Shown: in pieces, positions 7,840 to 18,043 of the stretch
Layout of the letters: each line of letters opens with the position of its first letter
How positions within the stretch are numbered: position 1 is the stretch's first letter
Position numbers and translations under genes: made by a program
Notes under the pieces: model-generated
Seen by the model: only the letters and a program-made list of their open reading frames with translations
Database searches by the model: none
What the model was told of the DNA's origin: nothing
Assembly: GCA_028279365.1 (NCBI GenBank)
Contig: JANQNX010000001.1
Coordinates: 1 to 64,000, forward strand
Origin: Gammaproteobacteria bacterium
GTDB lineage: Bacteria; Pseudomonadota; Gammaproteobacteria; Eutrophobiales; Eutrophobiaceae
Reading direction: 5' to 3'
Length of the DNA: 64,000 nt

Positions 7840-9243
7840 ATGCAGGACAGTTTTCCAACGCCACTGCAGGGTGACGTTGAAACAGCATCGTTAAAAATAC
7901 CGCCGCATTCAATTGAGGCCGAACAGGCTGTGCTTGGCGGTGTTTTCCTTGATAAGGAAGCCTGGGACAAAGTCGCAGAGCGTGTCAGGGAAGAAGACTT
8001 CTATCGCAAAGACCACCGCATTATATTCCGCGCCATCAGCCAGCTGAGTAACGAGGGCCTGCCTTATGACATTGTGACAGTAGCAGAATGGTTGGAAAAT
8101 CATCAGCTGCTGGACGAGGCTGGAGGTATGCGTAATCTGGCAGCACTGGCCGAAAATACGCCCAGTGCCAGTAATATCAGTGCCTATTCTGACATTGTTC
8201 GTAAACGTTCTATCTTGAGACAGCTGATACACGCGACGACAGATATCAACGATACCGTATTTAATCCTCAAGGTCGCAGTAGTGAACAGATTCTCGAGTT
8301 TGCAGAACAAACCGTATTCGAAATTGCAGAGCAGGAAAATCGCGGTAGAAAGAGTTATCAGTTCATCAAAGAGTATTTAAAAGATGCGTTAGTAAAAGTC
8401 GATGAATTGTTTCATAAAGACAGCCCCATTACCGGCGTTGCTACCGGTTTTGACGATTTGGATATCAAGACTGCAGGTCTGCAGCGTTCTGATCTGATTA
8501 TTATCGCCGGGCGACCATCAATGGGTAAAACTGCGCTGGCAATTAACATTGCTGAACATGCTGCAATTAAAGACAAGCAAAGTGTCGCTGTGTTCAGTAT
8601 GGAAATGCCGGGTGAGCAGCTTGCGATGCGTATGATGTCGTCGTTAGGTCGTATTGATCAGCATAAGGTCAGGACAGGTAAGCTTGATGATGAAGATTGG
8701 CCGCGTCTTACCTCAGCGGTTGGTATCCTGCAGGAAACGCGAATGTTTATTGATGACACGCCCGCACTGACGCCGGCAGAATTGCGCGCAAGATGTCGTC
8801 GTATTTCGCGCGAGCATGGTCTGGATCTGGTCGTGATCGACTACTTACAGTTGATGCAGGTTGCCGGTACCTCTGAAAATCGCGCAACCGAGATTTCAGA
8901 AATATCGCGATCGCTGAAAGCTATGGCAAAAGAACTCAGTGTACCGGTGATTGCTTTATCACAGTTAAATCGAAGTCTGGAACAACGCACGGATAAGCGT
9001 CCTGTCATGTCAGACCTGAGAGAGTCGGGCGCGATTGAACAGGATGCCGACGTTATTTTGTTCATCTACCGGGATGAAGTCTACGATGAAGAAAGCCCTG
9101 ACAAAGGTATTGCTGAAGTGATTATCGGCAAACAGCGTAATGGACCGATTGGTAAGGTGAAACTTGCGTTTCGCGGTCAGTACACGCGTTTTGAAAACTA
9201 TGTTGAGGACTATGCATTGCCTCCGGTTGGGGTTTATGAATGA
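7840..9243 (+). CDS. dnaB: Replicative DNA helicase DnaB
   Basis: The hexameric 5'-3' helicase unwinds DNA at the replication fork, partnered with primase and the loader. The 467-residue protein has the N-terminal primase-interaction domain (about residues 20-120, HSIEAEQAVLGGVFLD) and a RecA-like motor (about 195-460). Walker A is GRPSMGKTAL, starting at residue 224. Walker B is LDLVVIDYLQLM, and the conserved IALSQLNRSLE and SDLRESGAIEQDADVI motifs follow. No intein interrupts it. The ribosome binding site is AAGGAG (7829-7834), 5 nt before the ATG. The TGA overlaps the alr ATG (ATGA), so the two are translationally coupled. Confidence 0.98.
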   Translation: MQDSFPTPLQGDVETASLKIPPHSIEAEQAVLGGVFLDKEAWDKVAERVREEDFYRKDHRIIFRAISQLSNEGLPYDIVTVAEWLENHQLLDEAGGMRNLAALAENTPSASNISAYSDIVRKRSILRQLIHATTDINDTVFNPQGRSSEQILEFAEQTVFEIAEQENRGRKSYQFIKEYLKDALVKVDELFHKDSPITGVATGFDDLDIKTAGLQRSDLIIIAGRPSMGKTALAINIAEHAAIKDKQSVAVFSMEMPGEQLAMRMMSSLGRIDQHKVRTGKLDDEDWPRLTSAVGILQETRMFIDDTPALTPAELRARCRRISREHGLDLVVIDYLQLMQVAGTSENRATEISEISRSLKAMAKELSVPVIALSQLNRSLEQRTDKRPVMSDLRESGAIEQDADVILFIYRDEVYDEESPDKGIAEVIIGKQRNGPIGKVKLAFRGQYTRFENYVEDYALPPVGVYE

Positions 9244-10319
9244 CGCGACCGTCAAGGGTTGTCATTGATCGGCAAGCGCTTAAACATAATCTAAAACGGG
9301 TCAGGCACTACGCACCCAACTCCAAAATCATGGCGATTATCAAGGCCGATGCCTATGGGCATGGCTTGGTTCGCGTCGCACAAACCCTGGATGATGCCGA
9401 CGCCTTTGGTGTTGCGTTTATGGAAGAGGCAATCCAGTTACGTGAAGCAGGGATTACGTCCGCAATTGTCTTGCTGGAGGGCCCACACAAGGCGGTCGAT
9501 CTAAACACGATCTCAGAATTACAGTTGGACATCGTTGTCCATAATCAACATCAGCTTGATATCCTCGACAAAGCTGACCTGGTCGAACCCTTGCAAGTCT
9601 GGCTGAAACTCGATACAGGTATGCATCGCTTGGGATTCCCGCCCGCCTTATTCAACGATGTGTACCAGCGTTTGAATGCGATGAAAAATGTGAAACAGCC
9701 CATGCGACTGATGACGCACCTCGCTACCGCTAATGAAGCACAACATCCTCTAACGGCACAGCAGCTGGATTGTTTTGAATCGCTATGCAGTGAATTTGAT
9801 CTGGAAAAAACGATCTCTAATTCTGCCGCAGTGATAGGTCATCCTGATACTCGCGTAGATTGGGTTCGACCGGGATTGATGCTGTATGGCGTATCGCCAA
9901 TGGCTGAGGGGACTGCCGCCGATCACGATTTAAAACCGGCGATGACACTGGAGTCAGAGTTAATATCGATTCAATATTTAAACAAAGATGAACCGGTCGG
10001 TTATGGGGCGACCTGGCGTTGTCCTGAAGATATGCCGGTTGGGATTGTGGCGACGGGTTATGGTGATGGTTTTCCACGTCATGCTGAATCCGGCACGCCG
10101 ATTTTAGTCAACGGCGTACGCTGTGCATTGGTGGGGCGCGCATCGATGGATATGTTAACGGTGGATTTGCGTAATCAACCCGATGCTCGTATTGGTGACC
10201 GGGTCGTGCTTTGGGGCGATTCTCTACCAATCGAAGAAATTGCCAAGCATGCGAACACCATTCCCTATGAATTATTGTGTGGCGTACATAAACGTTTGGA
10301 GTTCATTGAGCGTGGCTAA
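9240..10319 (+). CDS. alr: Alanine racemase
   Basis: This PLP enzyme converts L-alanine to D-alanine for peptidoglycan synthesis. The 359 residues have the usual layout: a TIM barrel with the PLP lysine K35 in IIKADAYGHGL, then a beta domain carrying the catalytic tyrosine at about Y255 (VGYGATWR) and the conserved GRASMDM. The dimer-contact and substrate motif LKLDTGMHRLGF is present. Its ATG overlaps the dnaB stop by 4 nt, and its end overlaps the radA start by 8 nt. The order dnaB-alr-radA is common in gammaproteobacteria. Confidence 0.97.
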   Translation: MTRPSRVVIDRQALKHNLKRVRHYAPNSKIMAIIKADAYGHGLVRVAQTLDDADAFGVAFMEEAIQLREAGITSAIVLLEGPHKAVDLNTISELQLDIVVHNQHQLDILDKADLVEPLQVWLKLDTGMHRLGFPPALFNDVYQRLNAMKNVKQPMRLMTHLATANEAQHPLTAQQLDCFESLCSEFDLEKTISNSAAVIGHPDTRVDWVRPGLMLYGVSPMAEGTAADHDLKPAMTLESELISIQYLNKDEPVGYGATWRCPEDMPVGIVATGYGDGFPRHAESGTPILVNGVRCALVGRASMDMLTVDLRNQPDARIGDRVVLWGDSLPIEEIAKHANTIPYELLCGVHKRLEFIERG

Positions 10320-11676
10320 AGCCAAACTGCGTTTCCAATGTACTGAGTGCGGGGCGGAAACGCCAAAGTGGGTGGGACAATGTCCTGAGTGTCATGCATG
10401 GAATAGTTTGCAAGAAGTGATCGTTGAGAAACCTTCAGCAAACGTGAGTCGTTTTCGAGAACACCTTGCCGGACAAAGTGAAGTCTGCTCATTAGCCGAT
10501 GTTGAACAGGAAGAGCAAGCGCGTTCCTCTGTTGGTATTAGTGAACTTGACCGCGTACTTGGCGGTGGTCTGGTTAAAGGCTCGGTGACCTTAATTGGCG
10601 GTGATCCCGGTATCGGCAAATCGACCCTATTGTTACAGATGCTATCGCAACTGGATGTGAATACCGGCATCAAGAGTTTATATGTGACCGGTGAAGAATC
10701 TCAGCAGCAGGTCGGTTTACGTGGGCAGCGACTGGGTTTGCCGTTGGCAGGTTTGCGTATCCTGACGGAAAACCACCTGGAGAAAATTATTCACATTGCC
10801 AGTCAGGAACAGCCCAAAGTGATCGTGGTTGATTCTATTCAAACGGTCTACAGCGATCTTTTACAATCTGCCCCCGGTGCGGTGGCACAAGTGCGTGAGT
10901 GTGCGGCGCAGCTGGTGCGTTTCGCCAAGCAAACTGGCATGGCACTCATCCTGGTCGGCCATGTTACTAAAGATGGTGCGTTAGCTGGGCCGCGAGTGTT
11001 GGAGCACATGGTTGATACCGTGCTTTATTTTGAAGGGGATAATAGCAGTCGCTTTCGTATTGTAAGAGCCATTAAAAACCGCTTTGGTGCGGTAAATGAA
11101 TTGGGTCTGTTTGCCATGACGGAAAAAGGATTAAAAGAGGTGAGTAATCCCTCTGCAATGTTTTTGTCGAGACATGAAGAGCCTGTTTCAGGCAGTGTGG
11201 TGATGGTGACTCGTGAAGGCACGCGACCCTTACTGGTTGAAGTACAGGCGCTGGTAGACCATTCTCCTTTGGGAAATCCTCGTCGTGTCGTACTCGGTTT
11301 AGAACAGAATCGATTGGCGATGTTGCTTGCTGTGCTTAACCGCCATGTTGGCATTAGCACTGCCGATCAAGACGTGTTTGTTAACGTGGTGGGCGGTGTG
11401 AAAATTAATGAGACAGGCGCTGACCTGGCCATCATCATGGCGATTATTTCCAGCTTAAGGGACAAGCCTTTTCCGACCGATCGTATTGTGTTTGGTGAAG
11501 TGGGTTTGTCGGGAGAAATTCGGCCGGTTCAAAATGGAACTGAACGATTAAAGGAGGCGACGAAACATGGTTTTAGTCATGCGACTATTGCAAAAGCAAA
11601 TGCGCCACAAACGGATTTGGATGGTATACAGGTCGAACCGATATCAAGACTATCCGAGGTGATGTCCTTGTTTTAA
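10312..11676 (+). CDS. radA: DNA repair protein RadA
   Basis: RadA (Sms) is a RecA-like hexameric motor that extends branches and D-loops during recombinational repair. The frame is open from further upstream, but the family N terminus AKAKLRFQCTECG begins at a GTG at 10312, with GGAG (10298-10301) before it. This gives 454 residues, the family length. A C4 zinc finger uses C10, C13, C24 and C27. Walker A is GGDPGIGKSTL from residue 96, the RadA-specific KNRFG motif lies near residue 255, and a Lon-protease-like domain covers about 280-454 (GGVKINETGADLAIIMAI). It overlaps alr by 8 nt. Confidence 0.96.
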   Translation: MAKAKLRFQCTECGAETPKWVGQCPECHAWNSLQEVIVEKPSANVSRFREHLAGQSEVCSLADVEQEEQARSSVGISELDRVLGGGLVKGSVTLIGGDPGIGKSTLLLQMLSQLDVNTGIKSLYVTGEESQQQVGLRGQRLGLPLAGLRILTENHLEKIIHIASQEQPKVIVVDSIQTVYSDLLQSAPGAVAQVRECAAQLVRFAKQTGMALILVGHVTKDGALAGPRVLEHMVDTVLYFEGDNSSRFRIVRAIKNRFGAVNELGLFAMTEKGLKEVSNPSAMFLSRHEEPVSGSVVMVTREGTRPLLVEVQALVDHSPLGNPRRVVLGLEQNRLAMLLAVLNRHVGISTADQDVFVNVVGGVKINETGADLAIIMAIISSLRDKPFPTDRIVFGEVGLSGEIRPVQNGTERLKEATKHGFSHATIAKANAPQTDLDGIQVEPISRLSEVMSLF

Positions 11677-11680
11677 TACC

Positions 11681-12064
11681 CTAGGCGGTGAGGGCTTGCT
11701 GCCCTAAAATCTCACCAATCTCTCGTTGTAATTGCTGCTCATCAGCCAGATTTAATTCAATTAAACGTTTTAGTCTTTGTATGCTGTCGAGATCGATAGA
11801 TTCACATAGAAAGCCGACAGAATCCGATTCGATATGCACGAGACTGGTCTCCATCTCAATTGAGGTCCCCTGAAGTTCTATTTCCAGTTTAAATATCTCT
11901 CCAATGACACCATGTAATTCGGATGGCAGTTTTACCAATACACCTTTTAATGAGATATCCATAAGCTCAGACTGCCAGCTTTGTTGACCTCGATGTATTA
12001 CCACGGGTGCATCGAATGCGATGCGACTAAACCGTCTTTTTTCACTGATTGTGTTGTTAGACAT
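11681..12064 (-). CDS. PilZ domain protein (predicted c-di-GMP binding)
   Basis: This small 127-residue protein consists mainly of a PilZ domain. Both c-di-GMP contact motifs are present: R-x3-R at residues 10-14 (RRFSR) and D-x-S-x2-G at residues 36-41 (DISLKG), 22 residues apart as in canonical PilZ proteins. A helical C-terminal tail (about 95-127, leucine and glutamate rich) may dimerise or contact a partner. It is convergent with radA (4-bp gap) and upstream, in the same orientation, of nothing closer than the CorB-like gene that ends at 12110. The downstream effector, such as motility or biofilm, cannot be read from the sequence. Confidence 0.88.
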   Translation of the reverse strand: MSNNTISEKRRFSRIAFDAPVVIHRGQQSWQSELMDISLKGVLVKLPSELHGVIGEIFKLEIELQGTSIEMETSLVHIESDSVGFLCESIDLDSIQRLKRLIELNLADEQQLQREIGEILGQQALTA

Positions 12065-12109
12065 AATTCACTCCTATCCTGACAGCGGCATATGACTGCA
12101 AAACTTGAG

Positions 12110-13393
12110 TCAGGAGTGAGCGTCTTCCACGTCTTTTTCCTGCCAGCTCATCCGCACCATTTTGACAGCGCTGTCAGAGACCTGAGTGATTTCGACAAGA
12201 TAATTATCGATTTTGAGCGTAGTGCCCGCTTCGGGGATGTATTCCAGGTGTTCGAGTAACAAACCATTGAGTGTCTTTGGCCCATCGGTCGGTAGCTGCC
12301 ATTTTAGCTGGCGATTGATCTCGCGCAGATGCACGGTTCCATCAATCATATAACTGCCGTCCTCCTTCGGTTGAATATCCAGGTTATGGGTCTGCAGATC
12401 GGTAGTAAATTCACCGATGATTTCCTCAAGGATATCTTCTAATGTGACCAGTCCCTGTATCACGCCGTATTCATCCACCACAATACCAAAGCGGCGTTTA
12501 TTACGTTGAAAATTCAGCATCTGTGTATTTAATGGCGTGCCTTTAGGTACAAAGTAACAATCGGACAATATGCTCTTGATTGTCTCGATCGCCATGTCAC
12601 TCTTGTCATTAAGAATACGCGGTATCCTGCGCACATGAATAACACCGATCACATTATCAATTGTGGATTGATAGACCGGGATGCGCGTGTGTTGCGCGTG
12701 GTTTAGCTGTTCAATGATTTCCTTAATCGGGTCATCCAGATCAATGGCGACCATTTCGTTCCTGGGTACCATGATGTCATCGACGGTGACATTCTCCAGT
12801 TCCAGAATATTTAGCAGCATCTTTCGATGGCGCAACGGTATCAAACCACCGGCTTCTCTGACTACGGTTCTGAGTTCGTCGCGAGATAGTGGTGTGTCAC
12901 TTTGTTCTTCGGTATTGATACCGACCAGGCTCAACAAGCCGTTTGACACCCAATTAATTAACCACACCGCCGGATAGGCAATCTTCATTAACGGCGTCAA
13001 TATATAGCTGGCTGGGAAGGCGATCTTTTCCGGGTGAAAAGCCGCGATGGTTTTTGGCATGACTTCAGCAAAGATTAGGAAAACGATCACGAGTACAAAT
13101 GGGGCAATTGCCACACCTAAATCACCCAACAGGCGCATGCCAATCAGCGTGGCGATGGTCGCGGCAATAATGTTCACCAGGTTATTACCCAGTAATATCA
13201 GTCCTATCAATCTGTCGGGTCGAGACAATAAGGCTTGAGAAATAATAGCACTGCGTTTCCCTTCCTTGGCCAGGTGTTTCAATCGGTAGCGATTCAGCGC
13301 CATCATGGCAGTTTCTGAACTGGAGAAGAATGCAGAGAGAAATACCAGTAAGACTAATGCTCCACACAAAAACGATAACGAAATGTCGTCCAA
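12110..13393 (-). CDS. CorB/HlyC-CorC (CNNM-type) membrane protein with CBS domains
   Basis: The 427-residue protein has the three-part structure of the CorC/CNNM family. A DUF21 transmembrane domain (about residues 1-190) contains the family motif SSSETAMMALNRYRLKHLA and about four membrane segments. A tandem CBS pair (about 205-330, DIMVPRNEMVAID and GVIQGLVTLEDILEEIIGEF) follows. A C-terminal CorC_HlyC domain completes it (about 340-420). Family members are linked to Mg2+ or Co2+ efflux, and E. coli YfjD/CorB is the nearest named relative I recall. It precedes the PilZ gene on the same strand by 45 bp and may be cotranscribed with it. Confidence 0.9.
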   Translation of the reverse strand: MDDISLSFLCGALVLLVFLSAFFSSSETAMMALNRYRLKHLAKEGKRSAIISQALLSRPDRLIGLILLGNNLVNIIAATIATLIGMRLLGDLGVAIAPFVLVIVFLIFAEVMPKTIAAFHPEKIAFPASYILTPLMKIAYPAVWLINWVSNGLLSLVGINTEEQSDTPLSRDELRTVVREAGGLIPLRHRKMLLNILELENVTVDDIMVPRNEMVAIDLDDPIKEIIEQLNHAQHTRIPVYQSTIDNVIGVIHVRRIPRILNDKSDMAIETIKSILSDCYFVPKGTPLNTQMLNFQRNKRRFGIVVDEYGVIQGLVTLEDILEEIIGEFTTDLQTHNLDIQPKEDGSYMIDGTVHLREINRQLKWQLPTDGPKTLNGLLLEHLEYIPEAGTTLKIDNYLVEITQVSDSAVKMVRMSWQEKDVEDAHS

Positions 13394-13480
13394 AAAAAGC
13401 GATCCTCCGAATAATTAAGATAGGCTATTGTGAGCGTGTAACGGGTAGGGCTGTCAAGATATTTAGGTAAATTACTTCAC

Positions 13481-14287
13481 CTAAACTCGATTTAGAATCA
13501 ATTCAAGTACGAATTTCGTGCCCATGTAGGCAAATAATAAGGTAATAAATCCACCCAGCGCCCAGCGCGTGATACGTTTGCCTCGCCAACCTGCCAGCCA
13601 CCTACCGCAAAGCAGAATGCCATAAATGAACCAGGCGAGGATCGACAGTACCGTTTTATGGATCAGGTGTTGTGCAAAGAAATCCTCAATAAACATCAGT
13701 CCGGAGGCGAGGCTTAAACTCAGCATGAAGAAACCGATGGCAATGAACTGTATTAACAATTGTTCCATCACCTGTAGCGGAGGCAGTACATTGATTATTT
13801 TGGTGACTTGTTTGGTTGCGATCAGCCTTTCCTGAAAGGCAACCAGCATTGCCTGTAATGCGCTTATCATTAAAAGACTATAGGCCGAGATAGATAACAA
13901 GATATGGATTTGTAATCCCAACGTCAGCGATTCGCTGAGAATTCGCTGTTCCGGGAACAGGATCTTGAGACTCAAGGTCAACGCAGCGAAAGGCAATAGA
14001 ATTAGCAGCAGGTTTTCAAGCGGGCGGTAAAGTGCTGAAAGCAGTACGAAAACAGTTACCAGCCAGCCTAACAAAGAGAATGTGTTGAAAAAGCCCAAAT
14101 CCAGACCGTCAGCAACGAATAAATACTGGTACAACATAAGCCCGTGCAGACAAAGTGCGACCGCACTGCATGCCAACGATGCCGGTAAGGTATATTTCGG
14201 GGCCTGGTTCGGCCTGAAAGTCTTTACCGCAATACCGGCTGCGCCAGCTAAATACATAAAAGTGGCAATGAATGGCGTTATGTTCAT
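13481..14287 (-). CDS. CcsA/YpjD-like cytochrome c assembly family membrane protein
   Basis: This 268-residue integral membrane protein has about eight hydrophobic segments. The central part (about residues 110-245) resembles the CcmC/CcsA haem-handling fold, with LHILLSISAYSLLMISALQA and the late HKTVLSILAWFIYGILLCGR. It is divergent from ffh, the position typical of E. coli ypjD next to ffh, which is the strongest support. The family is annotated as cytochrome c assembly, but a role in haem export has not been shown for YpjD types, so function is uncertain. The 150-bp gap to ffh should contain both promoters; I see only a TAGAAT -10-like element on the ffh side without a good -35. Confidence 0.85.
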   Translation of the reverse strand: MNITPFIATFMYLAGAAGIAVKTFRPNQAPKYTLPASLACSAVALCLHGLMLYQYLFVADGLDLGFFNTFSLLGWLVTVFVLLSALYRPLENLLLILLPFAALTLSLKILFPEQRILSESLTLGLQIHILLSISAYSLLMISALQAMLVAFQERLIATKQVTKIINVLPPLQVMEQLLIQFIAIGFFMLSLSLASGLMFIEDFFAQHLIHKTVLSILAWFIYGILLCGRWLAGWRGKRITRWALGGFITLLFAYMGTKFVLELILNRV

Positions 14288-14437
14288 CTGTTAATCGGTT
14301 CGAGCGTTGAGAAGCAATGTTCTCATATTATCCATTGTTCTAATAGTGCTGTATGTTGATGTTTTCCGATGTTTTTTATTGATGCCAATACGTTAGAATA
14401 ACAGTAATTATTTAAACCAGACGTCGTTAATTTAATC

Positions 14438-15796
14438 ATGTTCGATACGCTTTCTGACAAACTGACTCGTGTCTTCAAGGACCTTCGCGGTCAGGGCCGA
14501 CTCACCGAAGAAAATATTTCTGATGGCCTACGGGAAGTCCGTATGGCTTTGCTGGAAGCCGATGTGGCGCTGCCTGTCGTGCGAGATTTTATCCAGCATG
14601 TGAAACAGCGTGCATTAGATAAGGAAGTCATGACCAGCCTGACGCCGGGTCAGGTTCTGATCAAGATTGTCAATCAGGAACTGGTTGAGCTGATGGGTAA
14701 TCAGCATGAGCCCCTGAACCTTAGTAGTCAGCCTCCGGCTGTTATTTTACTCGCAGGCTTGCAAGGCGCAGGTAAAACGACCAGTGCCGCGAAATTAGGT
14801 CGCTTGCTGACAGAGAAAGACAAAAAGAAAGTCGCAGTGGTGAGTTGTGATGTTTATCGTCCTGCAGCGATTAAACAACTGCAAACACTGGCCAATGATA
14901 ATGGCCTAACCTGGATTGAAAGTGATGAGCAACAGTTGCCGGTTAATATTGCCAAGGCAGCGTTGGATCATGCTAGAAGACAGGCGTTTGATGTACTGAT
15001 TGTCGATAGCGCCGGTCGTTTGCACGTTGATGAAGCGATGATGGACGAGATTAAATCCGTCCATGATGTCTTGCAGCCAATCGAAACCTTATTCGTGATT
15101 GATAGTATGATTGGCCAGGATGCCGTCAATGCTGCCAGCGCATTTAATGATGCCTTACCGTTAACGGGTTCCATACTGACGAAAACTGATGGTGATGCTC
15201 GAGGCGGTGCCGCGCTCACTGTCAAGAAAATAACCGGTCGACCGATAAAATTCATGGGCACCGGAGAAAAAACAACGGAATTGGCTCCGTTTCATCCCGA
15301 ACGAATTGCGTCACGTATATTGGGTATGGGTGACATGCTCAGTCTCATTGAAGAGGTTGAGCAAAAAACGGACAAACAAAAGGCTGAAAAACTCGCAAAA
15401 AAGATCAAGAAAGGAAAGTCTTTTACCCTTGAAGATTTTCGCGATCAGTTAACACAGATGAATAATATGGGTGGTATTGCGGGCATGATGGATAAATTGC
15501 CAGGCATGAATCAATTACCTGCAGGAGCTGCGGCACAAGTGAATGAGAAAGAGTTCATGAAGCTCGGCGCAATCATTGATTCGATGACAAGAAAAGAGAG
15601 AGTTAAACCGGACATTATCAACGGTTCGAGAAAAAAACGTATTGCAGCTGGTTCTGGTACTCAGATTCAGGATGTGAATAAGTTACTCAAACAGTTTAAA
15701 CAGATGCAAAAGATGATGAAGAAGTTTTCCAGCAAGGGTGGCATGGCAAAAATGATGCGTGGAATGGGTGGTAAAATGCCGGGTATGCCTTTCTAG
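14438..15796 (+). CDS. ffh: Signal recognition particle protein Ffh
   Basis: Ffh (SRP54) with 4.5S RNA recognises signal sequences on nascent inner-membrane proteins and delivers them to FtsY. The 452 residues comprise the N domain (about 1-85), the G domain with P loop GLQGAGKTTSAAKLGRLL from residue 107 and the motifs DSAGRL, TKTDGDARGG and GTGEK, and a methionine-rich M domain (about 328-452). The M domain ends in a run of Met/Gly/Lys. The stop codon directly abuts the maeB ATG with no intervening base. Confidence 0.98.
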   Translation: MFDTLSDKLTRVFKDLRGQGRLTEENISDGLREVRMALLEADVALPVVRDFIQHVKQRALDKEVMTSLTPGQVLIKIVNQELVELMGNQHEPLNLSSQPPAVILLAGLQGAGKTTSAAKLGRLLTEKDKKKVAVVSCDVYRPAAIKQLQTLANDNGLTWIESDEQQLPVNIAKAALDHARRQAFDVLIVDSAGRLHVDEAMMDEIKSVHDVLQPIETLFVIDSMIGQDAVNAASAFNDALPLTGSILTKTDGDARGGAALTVKKITGRPIKFMGTGEKTTELAPFHPERIASRILGMGDMLSLIEEVEQKTDKQKAEKLAKKIKKGKSFTLEDFRDQLTQMNNMGGIAGMMDKLPGMNQLPAGAAAQVNEKEFMKLGAIIDSMTRKERVKPDIINGSRKKRIAAGSGTQIQDVNKLLKQFKQMQKMMKKFSSKGGMAKMMRGMGGKMPGMPF

Positions 15797-18016
15797 ATGT
15801 CTGAGGACAACGAAAAATCTGCGCTTGATTATCATCGCTATCCCGCTCCCGGTAAGCTTCGCGTATCACCTACCAAACCTCTTGCGAACCAGCGCGATTT
15901 GGCTCTGGCCTATAGTCCCGGTGTAGCGGAACCCTGCAAGGCTATCGCTACAGACAGCAAACTGGCTGCAGAATTAACCGTTCGTTCCAACATGGTTGCT
16001 GTGGTTACCAATGGCACTGCTGTACTAGGCCTTGGTGACATAGGTCCGTTGGCCGCAAAGCCAGTTATGGAAGGTAAAGCCGTGTTGTTCAAGAAATTTG
16101 CTGGCATCGACGTATTTGATATAGAAATTGACGAGAAGGATCCGGAAAAGCTGGTAGACATTATTGCCAGTCTGGAACCGACTTTTGGCGGCATCAATCT
16201 CGAGGATATTCGTTCTCCGGAATGCTTTTTGGTAGAGGGCAAGTTACGACAAAAAATGAATGTCCCGGTGTTCCATGACGATCAGCATGGCACAGCGATC
16301 ATTGTTGCAGCAGCAACGATAAACGCGCTAAAGCTCGTCGATAAAAATATTGAAGATGCCAAACTGGTAACAACCGGTGCCGGTGCGGCGGGTATTGCCT
16401 GTCTCAAGCTGCTGGTCAAGCTCGGCATGAAAAAGGAAAACATCATTGCAGTCGACAGGGCGGGTGTCATCTATCGCAATCGCCGTGAAGAATTGACGAC
16501 TCATAAGAAGCAGTTCGCCAGTAATACCAAGTTACGAACACTGGCAGAGGTAATGAATGGTGCTGATATTTTCCTGGGCTTATCCGGACCGGGCGTCTTA
16601 AAACAGGAAATGGTAAGAAGCATGGCCGAACGTCCCATCGTGCTGGCATTATCAAACCCGATTCCTGAGATACTTCCTGAAGAAGTACGTGCAGTGCGCT
16701 CAGATGCCATTATTGCCACTGGTCGGTCTGATTATCCCAATCAGGTAAATAACGTATTGTGCTTTCCGTTCATCTTTCGCGGTGCGCTGGATGTAGGTGC
16801 GACGGTTATCAATGATGAAATGAAGATCGCCATGGTGCACGCGCTGGCGGAAATGGCGACCGAAGAAACGCCAGAGTCCGTGGTCGCGGCCTATGGAGGT
16901 GAAGAACTTAAGTTTGGCAATGATTATCTGATTCCCAAACCGTTTGATCCAAGACTGATTATCAAACTGGCGCCGGCTGTCGCGCAGGCTGCGATGGACA
17001 GTGGCGTTGCAACGCGTCCTATAGAAGATATGGACGCCTACCGACACAAACTGTCACAGTATATCTTTGAAAGCGTGATCTTGATGAAACCGTTGTTTGA
17101 AAGCGCGAAGAAACAGCCGCAACGACTGGTTTACGCTGAGGGTGAGCAGGAAAAGGTATTGCATACAGTGCAGGCGGTTATCGATGAGAAGTTGGCAAGG
17201 CCAATCCTCGTTGGTAAGCAGCAAACGATTGAGTCACATATCAAGGCAATCGGTTTACGCATGCGACCGGGTGTTGACTGCACAATCGTCGAACCAGAGG
17301 CATACATGCAACAACATCAACTTGACTATGCAGAAGTAAAGGAAATCAATACCTGTATTGCCAGTAAAATGTTACAAGTGGGTGATGCTGACGCGATGAT
17401 TTGCGGTACTGATGGCCACTTTCATGATCATCTGGCCCATGTAGTTGAAAAACTGGGTATCGATGATGCTGTGAAACAGACTGCTGCTGTTAACGTGTTA
17501 TTAGTAAAGCAGGGCGCCCTGTTTATGTGTGATACCGCAGTAACAATGGATCCCTCGGCCGAACAGGTAGCAGAAAATACCCTGCTTGCAGCCGATGTCG
17601 TCAGGCGTTTCGGATTGATACCGCGGGTGGCATTGCTTTCCTACTCCAATGATGACGATATTGATTCGCCATCTATCATAAAGATGCGTGATGCATTGAA
17701 CTTACTTAAGCAAATGGATCCAACGCTGGAAGTCGAAGGGCCGATCAGGGCGGATGCGGCATTGATGGCAAATATACGCGATCGTGTTGTTCCTGATGCC
17801 AGTCTTGCCGAGAATGCGAATTTGTTAGTTATGCCAAATGTTGATGCGGCCAAGATAGCCAACGACCTGGTAAAGGTACTAACAAGCGGTATTACCATTG
17901 GCCCTATCCTGGTTGGTATGAACCACGCTGTACATATTATGACGCCGTCTTCCACGGTAAGACAGCTGGTAAACGTGAGTGCCATTGCTGCCGTGGACGC
18001 CCAGATTAAGGCGTAA
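15797..18016 (+). CDS. maeB: NADP-dependent malic enzyme with phosphotransacetylase domain
   Basis: This enzyme converts malate to pyruvate and CO2 with reduction of NADP+, supplying NADPH. The 739 residues match the MaeB hybrid family. An N-terminal malic domain (about 15-160; [16 protein letters not shown] and [12 protein letters not shown]) is followed by the NAD(P)-binding domain with [13 protein letters not shown] near residue 195. A C-terminal region (about 430-735) resembles phosphate acetyl/butyryltransferase; in MaeB it is regulatory, binding acetyl-CoA, and is not known to be catalytic. It begins immediately after the ffh stop. Cotranscription with ffh is likely because no space for a promoter remains. 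Confidence 0.95.
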   Translation: MSEDNEKSALDYHRYPAPGKLRVSPTKPLANQRDLALAYSPGVAEPCKAIATDSKLAAELTVRSNMVAVVTNGTAVLGLGDIGPLAAKPVMEGKAVLFKKFAGIDVFDIEIDEKDPEKLVDIIASLEPTFGGINLEDIRSPECFLVEGKLRQKMNVPVFHDDQHGTAIIVAAATINALKLVDKNIEDAKLVTTGAGAAGIACLKLLVKLGMKKENIIAVDRAGVIYRNRREELTTHKKQFASNTKLRTLAEVMNGADIFLGLSGPGVLKQEMVRSMAERPIVLALSNPIPEILPEEVRAVRSDAIIATGRSDYPNQVNNVLCFPFIFRGALDVGATVINDEMKIAMVHALAEMATEETPESVVAAYGGEELKFGNDYLIPKPFDPRLIIKLAPAVAQAAMDSGVATRPIEDMDAYRHKLSQYIFESVILMKPLFESAKKQPQRLVYAEGEQEKVLHTVQAVIDEKLARPILVGKQQTIESHIKAIGLRMRPGVDCTIVEPEAYMQQHQLDYAEVKEINTCIASKMLQVGDADAMICGTDGHFHDHLAHVVEKLGIDDAVKQTAAVNVLLVKQGALFMCDTAVTMDPSAEQVAENTLLAADVVRRFGLIPRVALLSYSNDDDIDSPSIIKMRDALNLLKQMDPTLEVEGPIRADAALMANIRDRVVPDASLAENANLLVMPNVDAAKIANDLVKVLTSGITIGPILVGMNHAVHIMTPSSTVRQLVNVSAIAAVDAQIKA

Positions 18017-18043
18017 GGATCACATTCGCTTTTTTCAGTAGGT

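Noticed and set aside
10183..10311. Possible N-terminal extension of RadA inside alr
   Set aside because: The extra 43 codons have no RadA similarity and lie wholly inside alr in another frame. The zinc-finger start AKAKLRFQC fits the GTG at 10312.
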